A program made the position numbers and the translations under genes. DNA of 64,000 nt, taken from the NCBI RefSeq assembly GCF_029952445.1, contig NZ_JAQPPK010000010.1:1-64000 (forward strand), given 5' to 3'. This stretch comes from Paenarthrobacter nitroguajacolicus (GTDB taxonomy: Bacteria; Actinomycetota; Actinomycetes; Actinomycetales; Micrococcaceae). The notes beneath the pieces were generated by a model. That model made no database searches and had not been told where the DNA came from. It was given only the letters and a program-made list of their open reading frames with translations. This document shows, in pieces, positions 53,060 to 61,687 of the stretch; position 1 is the stretch's first letter, and each line of letters starts with the position of its first letter.

Positions 53060-53847
53060 CAGGGCGCGTCATGACAGGTTCGGCGTCGCAGGGCATTTCG
53101 CAGGTGGCAGTAGTGATGCCCGCCCACAACGAGGACCAACACATCGGCAAAGCGCTGGCAGCACTTCGGACAGCAGCGGACGTACTGCAGCGGGAACACC
53201 CGGAAGTCCCGGCCCGGATCACCGTGGTGTTGGACAGCTGCACTGACCGATCGGCGGAAATAGCCGCCGCTTACGTGGCCGGCGATTCCAGGTTCAGCTC
53301 CGTGAACGTGACCTTGCGGAACGCCGGTGCCAGCCGCGGGTTTGGCATCCGGTCCGCATTGGCTTCCCGGCACCCTCTCGACGCCGCAAGCATTTGGTTC
53401 GCCAACACCGACGCCGATTCCGTTGTTCCGGCGAACTGGCTGTCGCGCCAGGTGGAACTCGCCAATCACGGAGCCGATGCCATCCTGGGTTCCGTCGAAC
53501 CCGACCCCGAGGACGTGGACCCTGCGCTGCTTGAGCGGTGGCTGGAACTCCACCCGTTCCGCGAGGACCATCAACATATCTACGGCGCAAACTTTGGCGT
53601 CCGCGGCTCCGCCTATCTCGCCGTCGGCGGCTTTCCGCGGCTGAGGGCGCACGAGGATAAGGTCCTGGTGGAACGGCTCCGCGGCCGCGGCTTCCGCGTC
53701 GTTGCAACGGACACCATCCGCGTCCTGACTTCCGGGCGCACCCACGCCCGTGCTCCGGAGGGATTCGCGGCCTACCTCCGCACCCTCCGGGCCGGGCTCC
53801 CTGCGGCCGAACGAACGGCAACCGAGCTTCCTACGCCGACAGGTTAA
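53056..53847 (+). CDS. GT2 family glycosyltransferase
   Basis: 263 residues. GT-A motifs: VAVVMPAHNEDQHIGKAL, ITVVLDSCTDRSAEIAA, WFANTDADSVVPANWL (DxD) and GANFGVRGSAYLAVGGFP. No membrane helix. The GTG start overlaps the previous stop as GTGA; an ATG at 53071 is the alternative. Its stop shares TTAA with the adenylate kinase stop. It would add a sugar to or from the compound processed by the two preceding enzymes. Confidence 0.85.
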   Translation: MTGRVMTGSASQGISQVAVVMPAHNEDQHIGKALAALRTAADVLQREHPEVPARITVVLDSCTDRSAEIAAAYVAGDSRFSSVNVTLRNAGASRGFGIRSALASRHPLDAASIWFANTDADSVVPANWLSRQVELANHGADAILGSVEPDPEDVDPALLERWLELHPFREDHQHIYGANFGVRGSAYLAVGGFPRLRAHEDKVLVERLRGRGFRVVATDTIRVLTSGRTHARAPEGFAAYLRTLRAGLPAAERTATELPTPTG

Positions 53848-54422
53848 CTGGAGAGCGCTCCCTCGACGGCGGCAATCGCGGCGCTCGTGATGCTTTGACG
53901 CTCGCCGGATCCGTCAACACTGAGTACGATTCCGCGCTGCATGTAAGCCGTCAGCACAGCCTGCGTCTCATCCCGATACAGCTCCAAGCGACGCTGGATC
54001 ACGTCCTCGGTGTCGTCACTGCGGCCCTGTTCTCCGGCACGCAGCAGCATGCGGGCCACCAGTTCATGGTCCGGGACACTCAGTGCCAGGACAGCTTCCA
54101 GGGGCTGCCCCCTCAGTGCGAGTAACTCGTCCAGTGCCCCGATCTGGATTACGGTCCGCGGATAGCCGTCCAGCAGGAAACCGTCGGCCGCGTCGGCTTC
54201 TTCCAGCCGCAGTTTGAGCATGTCCGTGGTGACGTGGTCCGGCACGAATTCACCGCGGTCCATGTAGCCGCCGGCTTCGAGGCCCAACCCGGTCTTGCCT
54301 CGGACGTGGGCACGGAACAGCTCTCCAGTGGAAATGGTGGGGATGCCGAAATGCTTCGCGATGTGAACGGCCTGGGTGCCTTTGCCTGACCCCGGAGGGC
54401 CCATGATGATGATTCGCGCCAT
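53844..54422 (-). CDS. adk: Adenylate kinase, isolated copy
   Basis: 192 residues, short-LID type. P-loop IIMGPPGSGKGTQ, AMP site STGELFRAHV, LLDGYPRT, and an insertless LID (RSDDTEDVIQRRLELYRDE). The conserved secY-adk-map context is absent, so this may be a second copy rather than the housekeeping gene. The ATG at 54422 has only a weak ribosome site; the frame upstream of it is not conserved family sequence. Confidence 0.85.
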   Translation of the reverse strand: MARIIIMGPPGSGKGTQAVHIAKHFGIPTISTGELFRAHVRGKTGLGLEAGGYMDRGEFVPDHVTTDMLKLRLEEADAADGFLLDGYPRTVIQIGALDELLALRGQPLEAVLALSVPDHELVARMLLRAGEQGRSDDTEDVIQRRLELYRDETQAVLTAYMQRGIVLSVDGSGERQSITSAAIAAVEGALSS

Positions 54423-54485
54423 GACACAGGTCCGTTTCGTGAGGCGGCCGGGACTTAGCCGGGACTTAAACGATACGCCTGGCAA

Positions 54486-54550
54486 GCAACGCGGGGTCAC
54501 TTTTGGCCCATGTGAAGGTCAAACATGGGCCATAAGTGACCCCGCGTTGC
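54486..54550. repeat. Dispersed palindrome, CAACGCGGGGTCAC family, copy 1
   Basis: Arms 54486-54513 and 54523-54550 (28 bases) pair with one mismatch. The outer 23 bases match the palindrome at 62375-62438. It lies upstream of both flanking genes, so a terminator role does not explain it. Confidence 0.85.
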
Positions 54551-54600
54551 TCTTAACGGCGTGTAGACCCTTGCGGCCAACGAAGGTCACGGGTAAGTTG

Positions 54601-54627
54601 TTGAAACGTCTCAAAGAAAGCGCTTTC
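54601..54627. promoter_or_regulatory. Candidate LacI-family operators before the exo-lyase gene
   Basis: TTGAAACGTCTCAA (54601-54614, near-palindrome) and the perfect GAAAGCGCTTTC (54616-54627) with flanks AAGAAAGCGCTTTCCAAA. Both have the central CG or GCGC typical of LacI-family sites. The lyase ATG is 21 bases downstream. No LacI gene is in the window. Confidence 0.65.
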
Positions 54628-54647
54628 CAAACTTAGGTGGAATCAGC

Positions 54648-57320
54648 ATGACTCAAGCCAGGATCTCGTGGATCGACGACGAACCGCCGGTCAGGCTCAG
54701 CAGCGGCACAACGTGGGGCGTGCCGTTCCAACGCAACACCGTGCAGGACGCGGCAGCACTGACCGTCCTCGACCCCAACGGAAAAGCCGTCCCGGCCCAG
54801 GCCTGGCCACTGGCCACGTGGCCCGATGGCTCCCTCAAATGGGCGGGCATCGCCCTCGGCGCAACGGATCACCCGGCGCCTCACTACGACGTCACCACCC
54901 AGCCGCCCGCAACGTACGACGCCGGTCCGGCAGCCGCCGTCGTAACCTCAACTGAGGTGACGGTCACCGAGACGGAGCAATCAGTAACGGTCAACACCGG
55001 AACCGTTGAAATGGTCCTGTACCGCACTGGTCCGAGCCTGTTCAGCGAGCTTCGCCGCGATGGCGAAGTGGTGGCCCGGGACGGCAAGCTGGTGAGCCTG
55101 CTGCAGAGAGGCGTTCAAGAGGGTGCGGGCAGTACCACCCGCGACGCATTCACCGGGCACACCACCAGCATCACCGTCGAGCAACATGGTCCGGTCCGCG
55201 CCGTAATTCGGATCGAAGGGCAGCATCGCGCGGATGCCGGCGAGCGCCAATGGCTCCCATTCTCCGTTCGCTTCTACTTTTACGCCGGGGCACGGAATGT
55301 CCGGATGATGCACTCGTTCATCTGGGATGGCGACGCCGACCAAGACTTCCTTGCCGGGCTGGGTGTCCAGTTCACCATCCCCTTGGCCAGCGAGCTGCAC
55401 GACAGGCACATCCGCATTGCCGGTGCGGACGGCGGTTTCCTGGTGGAAGCAGTCCGGGGCCTGACCGGATTGCGGCGTGACCCCGGCGAGGCAGTCCGCG
55501 CCGCGCAAATGGCCGGTCAGCCCACACCCCCGCTGAGCCAGTGGAGCCCGCTGGTCTCGGAGCGGCTCCACCTCATCCCCAGTTGGAACGACTACACGCT
55601 CGCCCAGCTCATGGCCGACGGCTTTGAGCTGCGCAAACGCACCGCTTCGGGCCATGGCTGGGTGGGCATCTCGGGGGGAACGAGGTCGGCCGGCTTCAGC
55701 TCGATCAGTGATCCACGCGGCGGCTTTGGCGTAGGCGTGAGGGACTTTTGGCAGTCACATCCGGGGCAGCTGGATATCCGCGATGCAGCCACGGACAACG
55801 CCACAATGACCGCGTGGCTCTACTCCCCCGAAGCCCAGCCCATGGACCTGCGCTTCTACCACGACGGCCTGGGCCAGAACACGTTCGAGGATCAGCTTGA
55901 GGCCCTGGAGATCACCTACGAGGACTACGAACCCGGCTTCGGAAATCCCCGCGGGATCGCCCGCACCCATGAGCTCACGCTGTTCGCTTACGACTCCACG
56001 CCGTCCACGGAAAGCCTCGCCGCGGATGCACAGGCAGCGTCCGCTCCCCCGGTGCTGCAGCCGTCGCCGTCGTACTTGCACTCGGCCGGCGTTTTCGGGG
56101 ACTGGGACCCGGTGGATCGGAGCACCCCGGCCCGGGCGGCACTGGAGGACAAGCTGGACTTCCTCTTCGACTTCTACCAGGGCCAGACCGAGCAGCGGCG
56201 TTGGTACGGATTCTGGAACTACGGCGACGTCATGCACACCTACGACTCCGATCGGCACGTGTGGCGGTACGACGTCGGCGGTTACGCCTGGGACAACTCC
56301 GAACTCTCGCCCGACCTTTGGCTCTGGTACATGTACCTGCGCACCGGCCGCGCGGATGTCTTCCGCTTTGCCGAGGCCATGACCCGCCACACCGGAGAAG
56401 TGGATGTCTACCATTTGGGCCCCTGGCGCGGTTTGGGTTCCCGGCACAACGTGCAGCACTGGGGCTGCAGCGCCAAGCAACTGCGCATCAGCACCCCGGC
56501 CTACCGGCGGTTCTACTACTACCTGACGGCGGACGAACGCACGGGCGATCTCCTCACCGAACTCGTGGACAGCGACCAGAACTTCCTGGGGTTGGACCCG
56601 GTCCGCAAAGTAAGGCCCGACGCCGATACCTACCGCCCGGATCGCGGCGCCTTGGGTGTCGGGCTGGGTACGGATTGGGGCTCGTTGGCTGCCACCTGGC
56701 TCACGGACTGGGAACGTACGGGCAACCCCCGCTCACGTGACAGGTTGCTGGGCACAATGGCCGATATCGGCGCCCTCAAGTACGGCTTCCTCACGGGCGA
56801 AGCACTTTACGACCTGGACAAGGGAAGATTCGACGTCGGCCGCGAAGCCATCAGCGTCTCGCACCTGAGCGCCGTGTTTGGTTTAGTGGAAATCTGCAGC
56901 GAACTGGTCAGCCTGGTCCCGGATGCCGCCTTTGAAAGGGCGTGGATGCAGTACTGCCGCTTGTTCCTCGCATCCCCGCAAGAGCAGGCAGAAGAAGTTG
57001 GCCAACCCTTGGCCGGCATTTACTTGACGCAGGCCCACAGCAGGCTGACGGCCTATGCCGCGGCGAAGCTTGGCTCGGCCGGGCTTGCGTCCTTGGCGTG
57101 GGAAAGCTTCGCCGAAGGAGGCGAGAACCTCAATCACGCCGAGGCATTTACCCTGAAGAAAATCCTGCCGCCGTACGTGCTCCAACCGGTGGACGAGGCA
57201 CCGACCGTCTCCACCAACGACACCGCGCAGTTCGGCTTGGCCGTCATTCAGAACCTGGCCCTCATCGGCGCGCACCTGCCGTCGGCGACGGGGGCGCCGC
57301 TGGAGGTTCCGGCGTCGTAA
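54648..57320 (+). CDS. Exo-rhamnogalacturonan lyase family protein (YetA/PcRGLX-like)
   Basis: 890 residues, no signal peptide. The N-terminal beta domain (ISWIDDEPPVRLSSGTTWGVPF, TWPDGSLKWAGIAL) and the C-terminal helical part (YGFWNYGDVMHTYDSDRHVW, GSRHNVQHWGCSAKQLRIS, LRTGRADVFRFAEAMTRHTGEVDVYH) match large proteins grouped with the Penicillium exo-rhamnogalacturonan lyase and Bacillus YetA. It probably acts on pectin fragments inside the cell. The PL11 lyase at the window end fits a rhamnogalacturonan I diet, though 5 kb of other genes lie between. Confidence 0.72.
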   Translation: MTQARISWIDDEPPVRLSSGTTWGVPFQRNTVQDAAALTVLDPNGKAVPAQAWPLATWPDGSLKWAGIALGATDHPAPHYDVTTQPPATYDAGPAAAVVTSTEVTVTETEQSVTVNTGTVEMVLYRTGPSLFSELRRDGEVVARDGKLVSLLQRGVQEGAGSTTRDAFTGHTTSITVEQHGPVRAVIRIEGQHRADAGERQWLPFSVRFYFYAGARNVRMMHSFIWDGDADQDFLAGLGVQFTIPLASELHDRHIRIAGADGGFLVEAVRGLTGLRRDPGEAVRAAQMAGQPTPPLSQWSPLVSERLHLIPSWNDYTLAQLMADGFELRKRTASGHGWVGISGGTRSAGFSSISDPRGGFGVGVRDFWQSHPGQLDIRDAATDNATMTAWLYSPEAQPMDLRFYHDGLGQNTFEDQLEALEITYEDYEPGFGNPRGIARTHELTLFAYDSTPSTESLAADAQAASAPPVLQPSPSYLHSAGVFGDWDPVDRSTPARAALEDKLDFLFDFYQGQTEQRRWYGFWNYGDVMHTYDSDRHVWRYDVGGYAWDNSELSPDLWLWYMYLRTGRADVFRFAEAMTRHTGEVDVYHLGPWRGLGSRHNVQHWGCSAKQLRISTPAYRRFYYYLTADERTGDLLTELVDSDQNFLGLDPVRKVRPDADTYRPDRGALGVGLGTDWGSLAATWLTDWERTGNPRSRDRLLGTMADIGALKYGFLTGEALYDLDKGRFDVGREAISVSHLSAVFGLVEICSELVSLVPDAAFERAWMQYCRLFLASPQEQAEEVGQPLAGIYLTQAHSRLTAYAAAKLGSAGLASLAWESFAEGGENLNHAEAFTLKKILPPYVLQPVDEAPTVSTNDTAQFGLAVIQNLALIGAHLPSATGAPLEVPAS

Positions 57321-57352
57321 GCCTTGTACCGCCACCCCCCACTACCGATCCT

Positions 57353-57433
57353 CTCTCACGTAACCGCCCCTTCCCGGCGGCGCTCTCTCACCGGCAGAGA
57401 GAGGGTCGGCCTGAAGGGGCGGTTAGGTGAGAG
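57353..57433. terminator. Nested hairpin between convergent genes
   Basis: Arms 57353-57373 and 57413-57433 (CTCTCAC-TAACCGCCCCTTC type) pair with one mismatch or bulge; within them CTCTCT and AGAGAG form an inner stem. It is between the exo-lyase (+) and RpiR gene (-) ends. Confidence 0.7.
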
Positions 57434-57447
57434 ACGGTCCGGGGGAG

Positions 57448-58326
57448 CTAGGAGCTGGAGCGCGGATGCATGATCCGCATCTGGTCCCACGTCCGCTCCG
57501 ACGCCGCGATGTTCTGGTTGGACCGCTCACGGTCCAGGGAGGCAAGCTCGACGGCGATCGCCTGGACCGCGGCCACCGCACCTGTCAGGGAGGGGAAGAA
57601 TCCCGCGCCTTCGGTGGGCACCACGATCCTGTGGTCCGCATGCACCGCCACCGGTGAGCCCGCGCTATCGGTGATGGAGACTATGGGCGTGCCCAGGTTA
57701 TGCGCGATCTCGACCGCCCGCATGGTGCTGTCGTAGACCCTCCACAGGCTGATGGCTATGACCAGGTCCTCTGCACCTAGCCGCGCAATGGCGTTGGTGA
57801 GGGCGGCGACGTCGGCATCGAGGAGCCTGACGTTGTAGCCGGCAATGATGGCATTGTGCTCCAGCGCCTTGCCCGGGATGGCGTAACTGCCTGCCGCGAC
57901 GATGAACGTCTGCCGTGCATCAGCGATCGCCTGGGCGATGTCATGGAGGGTGTGGGCGTCCAGGGTCCGCTCAAAATGGGCCAGATTGGCGCGGTCAGTG
58001 GAGACCGCAGCCTGTGCAGGACTACTGATGTGGCCGTTGTGTTCGGCTGCCACCTCCACTGCGCTCAGCGACGCCAGGAACCGTGAACGCAGCTCAAATT
58101 GGAAGTCAGCCCACCCCTTGAATCCCAGTGTTTGAGCGGTTCTGGTCACTGTTGAGGCATTGGACGCGGCAGCCCCGGCAATATCACTGACGGAGCCGTA
58201 GGAGGCGAGCCGAGGCTGGGATCGAAGGATGCCTACGACCTGCAATTGGCGTGCCGCAAGCTTCCGCCCCTGGACACGACTGTCCAGCCACTCGGTCAAC
58301 GTTGACGAGTCGAAATCTTCTTCCAC
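57448..58326 (-). CDS. MurR/RpiR family regulator
   Basis: 292 residues. N-terminal HTH (about 25-85: GRKLAARQLQVVGILRS, SVSDIAGAAASNASTVTRTAQTLGFKGWADFQFELRS) and C-terminal SIS domain (about 125-270: TFIVAAGSYAIPGKALEHNAI, DLVIAISLWRVYDSTMRAVEIA, IVSITDSAGSPVAVHADHRI). SIS domains usually sense phosphosugars, but in RpiR relatives the ligands vary. Divergent from the MFS/GAF/amidohydrolase operon, which it probably controls. Confidence 0.85.
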   Translation of the reverse strand: MEEDFDSSTLTEWLDSRVQGRKLAARQLQVVGILRSQPRLASYGSVSDIAGAAASNASTVTRTAQTLGFKGWADFQFELRSRFLASLSAVEVAAEHNGHISSPAQAAVSTDRANLAHFERTLDAHTLHDIAQAIADARQTFIVAAGSYAIPGKALEHNAIIAGYNVRLLDADVAALTNAIARLGAEDLVIAISLWRVYDSTMRAVEIAHNLGTPIVSITDSAGSPVAVHADHRIVVPTEGAGFFPSLTGAVAAVQAIAVELASLDRERSNQNIAASERTWDQMRIMHPRSSS

Positions 58327-58373
58327 CTATTGACCTACCTCACACTTTGGTCGTAACTTCGATACATCACTTC

Positions 58374-58389
58374 TGCACAGATCCGTGCA
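58374..58389. promoter_or_regulatory. Candidate RpiR operator
   Basis: TGCAC-AGATCC-GTGCA inverted repeat in the 108-bp gap between the RpiR gene and the MFS gene, 45 bases before the MFS start. Confidence 0.45.
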
Positions 58390-58434
58390 TATCCCTAAAA
58401 ATGTACAACTTGGCCCACTTTGGCAGGAACCCCC

Positions 58435-59829
58435 ATGTCACTCACAGCACGCCTGGATCGCCTGGCTCTCAGTCGACCACACTACAAGCTTCTCCTCATC
58501 GGTGGCCTTGGCTACTCGTTCGACGGTATGGACGGAGCAGTTGTCGCCTTCCTGCTCCCGCGCATCCAGGAACTATGGGGCCTCAGCACCGCCAGCCTCG
58601 GCCTGGTGGGCTCGGCAGCCCCGTTCGGCTTCTTCTTCGGCGCCATTCTGTCCGGTTGGCTGGGTGACCGCTTCGGCCGCAAGAAGGTGATGCTCTGGGC
58701 ACTCGCGTTCTACTGCCTCATGTCCATCATTGCGGCCATGGCCCCCAATTTTGAGATCTTCCTGATTGCACGGATCTTTGCAGGATTGGGTGCAGGCGCC
58801 GAAAGCGTGATCATCGCACCGTTCCTGTCGGAGTTCATCCCTCCGAAGCGCCGCGGCTGGTTCATCGGAACGTTGGCCGGGTTCTTCTCCTTCGGCTTCG
58901 TGGCTGCCGCACTGATCGGACGGTTTGTTGTTCCAATGGGCGAGGACGGCTGGCGCTGGGCCCAGGTCATCACGGCAGTCCCGATCCTTCTGTTGCTTTG
59001 GTGGCGCCGCAGCCTTCCGGAATCCCCGCGCTTCCTCATCAGCCGCGGCCGCATAGCCGAAGCAACCGAAGTAGTGGATCGATTTGAGGAAAGCGTCGTC
59101 AAGGCTACTGGGAAACCTCTGGAGCCGTTGCCGGCCGCCGAAGAAGAGATCAACAAGCACGAGCAGAAGATCAGCATCTGGAACGCCCTGAAGTTCATGT
59201 GGTCCAGGGCAATGCGCCGCCGGACCGCAGTGATCTGGTTGATCTGGTTCGTCATCACCTTCTCCTACTACGGCTTCTTCTCCTGGATTCCCACCCTGCT
59301 TGTAGGCCGCGGCATCACCATCACCAAGAGCTTCGAGTTCTCAATCCTCATCTATCTGGCGCAGATTCCCGGCTACTTCTCCGCCGCTTGGTTGTGCGAC
59401 CGGATTGACCGTAAGAACACCATCGCCCTGTACCTGGCGGGATCGGCCATCAGCGCCTTCTGGCTGAGCCAATCCAATGATTCCGGCATGATCCTGGCGG
59501 CCGCCGCCACGTTGTCCTTCTTCCTCAACGGAACCTATGCCGGCGTCTACGCCTACACACCCGAACTGTTCCCCACCTGGATGCGCGCCACCGGCGTTGG
59601 CCTGGCCAGCGCAGTGGGCCGCATCGGAAGCATCCTGGCACCGTCCATCATCGGCATCTTCGCCGCTTCCCTTGGTTTCGGCGGAGTGTTCACCATGACC
59701 ACGGTGGTGCTGACCATCGGCGTCCTGGGCGTGGTGATCTTCGGAGCCTCTACTGCGGGCAAGTCATTGGAGGACATCAACGCGCGGGCCGAGCATGATC
59801 CGGCAGCGGCAGGGACAGCAAGCAAATGA
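58435..59829 (+). CDS. MFS transporter, metabolite:H+ symporter type
   Basis: 464 residues, 12 helices. Sugar-porter/AAHS signatures: GYSFDGMDGAVVAFLLP (helix 1 with the acidic DGMD), GWLGDRFGRKKVM (loop 2-3), PESPRFLISRGR (after helix 6) and NGTYAGVYAYTPELFPTWMRATG. The large 6-7 loop has EEINKHEQKISIWNAL. It should import an organic acid, aromatic or amide substrate for the downstream amidohydrolase. AGGA lies 6 bases before the ATG at 58435. Confidence 0.87.
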   Translation: MSLTARLDRLALSRPHYKLLLIGGLGYSFDGMDGAVVAFLLPRIQELWGLSTASLGLVGSAAPFGFFFGAILSGWLGDRFGRKKVMLWALAFYCLMSIIAAMAPNFEIFLIARIFAGLGAGAESVIIAPFLSEFIPPKRRGWFIGTLAGFFSFGFVAAALIGRFVVPMGEDGWRWAQVITAVPILLLLWWRRSLPESPRFLISRGRIAEATEVVDRFEESVVKATGKPLEPLPAAEEEINKHEQKISIWNALKFMWSRAMRRRTAVIWLIWFVITFSYYGFFSWIPTLLVGRGITITKSFEFSILIYLAQIPGYFSAAWLCDRIDRKNTIALYLAGSAISAFWLSQSNDSGMILAAAATLSFFLNGTYAGVYAYTPELFPTWMRATGVGLASAVGRIGSILAPSIIGIFAASLGFGGVFTMTTVVLTIGVLGVVIFGASTAGKSLEDINARAEHDPAAAGTASK

Positions 59830-59840
59830 GGGGAACCACC

Positions 59841-60353
59841 ATGAAAACCGACACCACCTTTCAGCAGGCCTTCGACGCCCTGAGGCAAGACCCCGGCGTC
59901 GTCCTCTTCACCGCCCTCCAGTGGATCCCGCAGCGCTCCAGCCTGAAACGGCTCTTCACCAGCCACCCCGCTGAATATCCGACAGGCGGCGAGAAGACGG
60001 TCGAAATCTCCCCGGGCTGGCTGGGTACGGTCATAAAAGACAAGAAGCCGTTCCTCGCCCCCGACGTCGCCGCGCTCCGGGAAGTCTTTTCCGATTCCGA
60101 ACTCATTCAGCAACTGGGCTGCGGAGCCGTCATCAACGCCCCGGTCCTGAACCCGAACGGCAACGTGGTGGGCGTCCTGGCCCTCCTGGACGCAGAAGGC
60201 AAGTACACGCAGCAAAGCGTGGACACCGCCGTCGGGATCATCCACCAAAACCTGGCCGATCTCGTGGCGGCCTTCGAAGCCCATCCCACCGAAACAGCCG
60301 AAGTACCTGAAGCAGCCGAAGTCCCTGATGTTCCCGGGAAGGACACCGTTTAG
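59841..60353 (+). CDS. GAF-domain protein of unknown role
   Basis: 170 residues, essentially one GAF domain (WIPQRSSLKRLFTSHP, ISPGWLGTVIKDKKPFL, LGCGAVINAPVLNPNGNVVGVLALLDAEG) and a short acidic C-terminal tail with EVPEAAEVPDVP. GAF domains bind small ligands; no output domain is attached. It lies between a transporter and a hydrolase, so it could be a ligand-binding enzyme accessory. ATG 59841 has AGGGGAACC upstream; ATG 59826, overlapping the MFS stop, is less likely. Confidence 0.75.
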   Translation: MKTDTTFQQAFDALRQDPGVVLFTALQWIPQRSSLKRLFTSHPAEYPTGGEKTVEISPGWLGTVIKDKKPFLAPDVAALREVFSDSELIQQLGCGAVINAPVLNPNGNVVGVLALLDAEGKYTQQSVDTAVGIIHQNLADLVAAFEAHPTETAEVPEAAEVPDVPGKDTV

Positions 60354-60354
60354 C

Positions 60355-61587
60355 ATGAGCACCACCCTTGAAACCCCGCCCCTCGTTATCCGCAACGCAA
60401 GCGTCCTGGACGTCGAGGCGGGCACCTACTCGACCGCCGACGTCGTAAGTGTTGCCGGCAAGATCAGCAGCGTCGGACCGGACGCGGAGGCACCCAACGG
60501 TGCGCGGATCATCGATGGCACCGGGAAATTTGTCATTCCCGGGTTGATCGACGCCCATGTCCACGTGGTTGCTTCGAGTGCCGACTTCCGCTCCCTGACG
60601 TACACACCGGCGTCGTATGTCTATGCGCAGACGGCCCGGATCATGGGCGAGATGCTTCGGCGCGGCTTCACCACCGTCCGCGATCTCTCCGGCGCCGACT
60701 TCGGCCTGGCCATGGCACAGGAGGAGGGCCTGTTGGAGGGCCCCAAGATCCACTTCTGCGGCCATGCGCTGAGCCAGACAGGTGGCCACGGCGATATGCG
60801 CCTCCCCGGCGAGGACCACGATCCCAACGGCCGGGGCTGCTGCGGCATTGGCCGCGTGGCCGACGGCGTGGACGCGGTCCGGGCAGCCGCCCGCGACGAA
60901 ATCCGTAAGGGCGCCCACCACATCAAGATCATGGCGTCCGGCGGAGTGTCCTCCCCCACCGACCGCATCGACTCCACGCAGTACTCCATGGAGGAAATGC
61001 GGGCAGCAGTGGAAGAAGCACAGGCCGCCAACCGTTACGTCGCGGCCCACGCCTACACCGCCCGCGCCATCAACCGTGCACTGGAAGCCGGAGTACGTTC
61101 CATCGAACACGGCAACCTCCTGGACGACGAAAGCCTGCGGCTATTCCTGGAGAAGGACGCGTTCCTGGTCCCCACGCTTGTGACCTACTGGGCGCTGAAG
61201 GAAGAGGGCAAGGAATTCGGGCTAACGGAGGAGATGTGGGCCAAGGTCGATTCCGTACTCACCAGCGGGCTCGAAGCCATCTCGCGGGCACACCAGGCGG
61301 GCGTGAAAATGGCCTTCGGTTCGGACCTCCTGGGCGGCATGCACCGCCACCAGAACGAACAGTTCAGGCTGCTGGGCAAGGTCCAGCCCGCCATCGACGC
61401 CATCCGGTCAGCAACCACGACGGCGGCGCTGCTGCTCGAGCGCGAAGGTGAACTTGGCGTGATCGCACCAGGCGCGGACGCGGACATGCTGGTGTTGGGC
61501 GCGGATCCAGTGGCCGATATTTCCGTGCTTGCCGATATTCCGGAGCACCTCGAGTACCTGATCCAGAACGGCCGCGAGATCGCCTGA
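60355..61587 (+). CDS. Metal-dependent amidohydrolase (prolidase/ochratoxinase-like group)
   Basis: 410 residues. Metal site: GLIDAHVHVVASSADF (HxH), AHHIKIMASGG (Lys expected to be carboxylated), VAAHAYTARAINRAL (His), SIEHGNLLDD (His) and FGSDLLGGMH (Asp). The stretch HALSQTGGHGDMRLPGED is typical of the amidohydrolase group that cleaves N-acyl or peptide-like bonds, including prolidases and ochratoxinase. The ATG is one base after the GAF gene stop. The natural substrate is unknown. Confidence 0.83.
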   Translation: MSTTLETPPLVIRNASVLDVEAGTYSTADVVSVAGKISSVGPDAEAPNGARIIDGTGKFVIPGLIDAHVHVVASSADFRSLTYTPASYVYAQTARIMGEMLRRGFTTVRDLSGADFGLAMAQEEGLLEGPKIHFCGHALSQTGGHGDMRLPGEDHDPNGRGCCGIGRVADGVDAVRAAARDEIRKGAHHIKIMASGGVSSPTDRIDSTQYSMEEMRAAVEEAQAANRYVAAHAYTARAINRALEAGVRSIEHGNLLDDESLRLFLEKDAFLVPTLVTYWALKEEGKEFGLTEEMWAKVDSVLTSGLEAISRAHQAGVKMAFGSDLLGGMHRHQNEQFRLLGKVQPAIDAIRSATTTAALLLEREGELGVIAPGADADMLVLGADPVADISVLADIPEHLEYLIQNGREIA

Positions 61588-61687
61588 TTCCTGCGTCTCG
61601 CGGGCCGCAAAGCCTGTTATTCCCCTCCGAAAAGCTCGATACTGTAAGTATGCTGATCAATACCGAATCGAGCAGGAGGAGGACATT

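Noticed and set aside
53844..54422. The housekeeping adk locus
   Set aside because: Ribosomal protein, secY and map genes are absent around it, so I call it only an isolated adenylate kinase gene.
54486..54550. Rho-independent terminator
   Set aside because: It lies upstream of both flanking genes, has no U-tract, and its arm recurs elsewhere, so it is listed as a dispersed palindrome.
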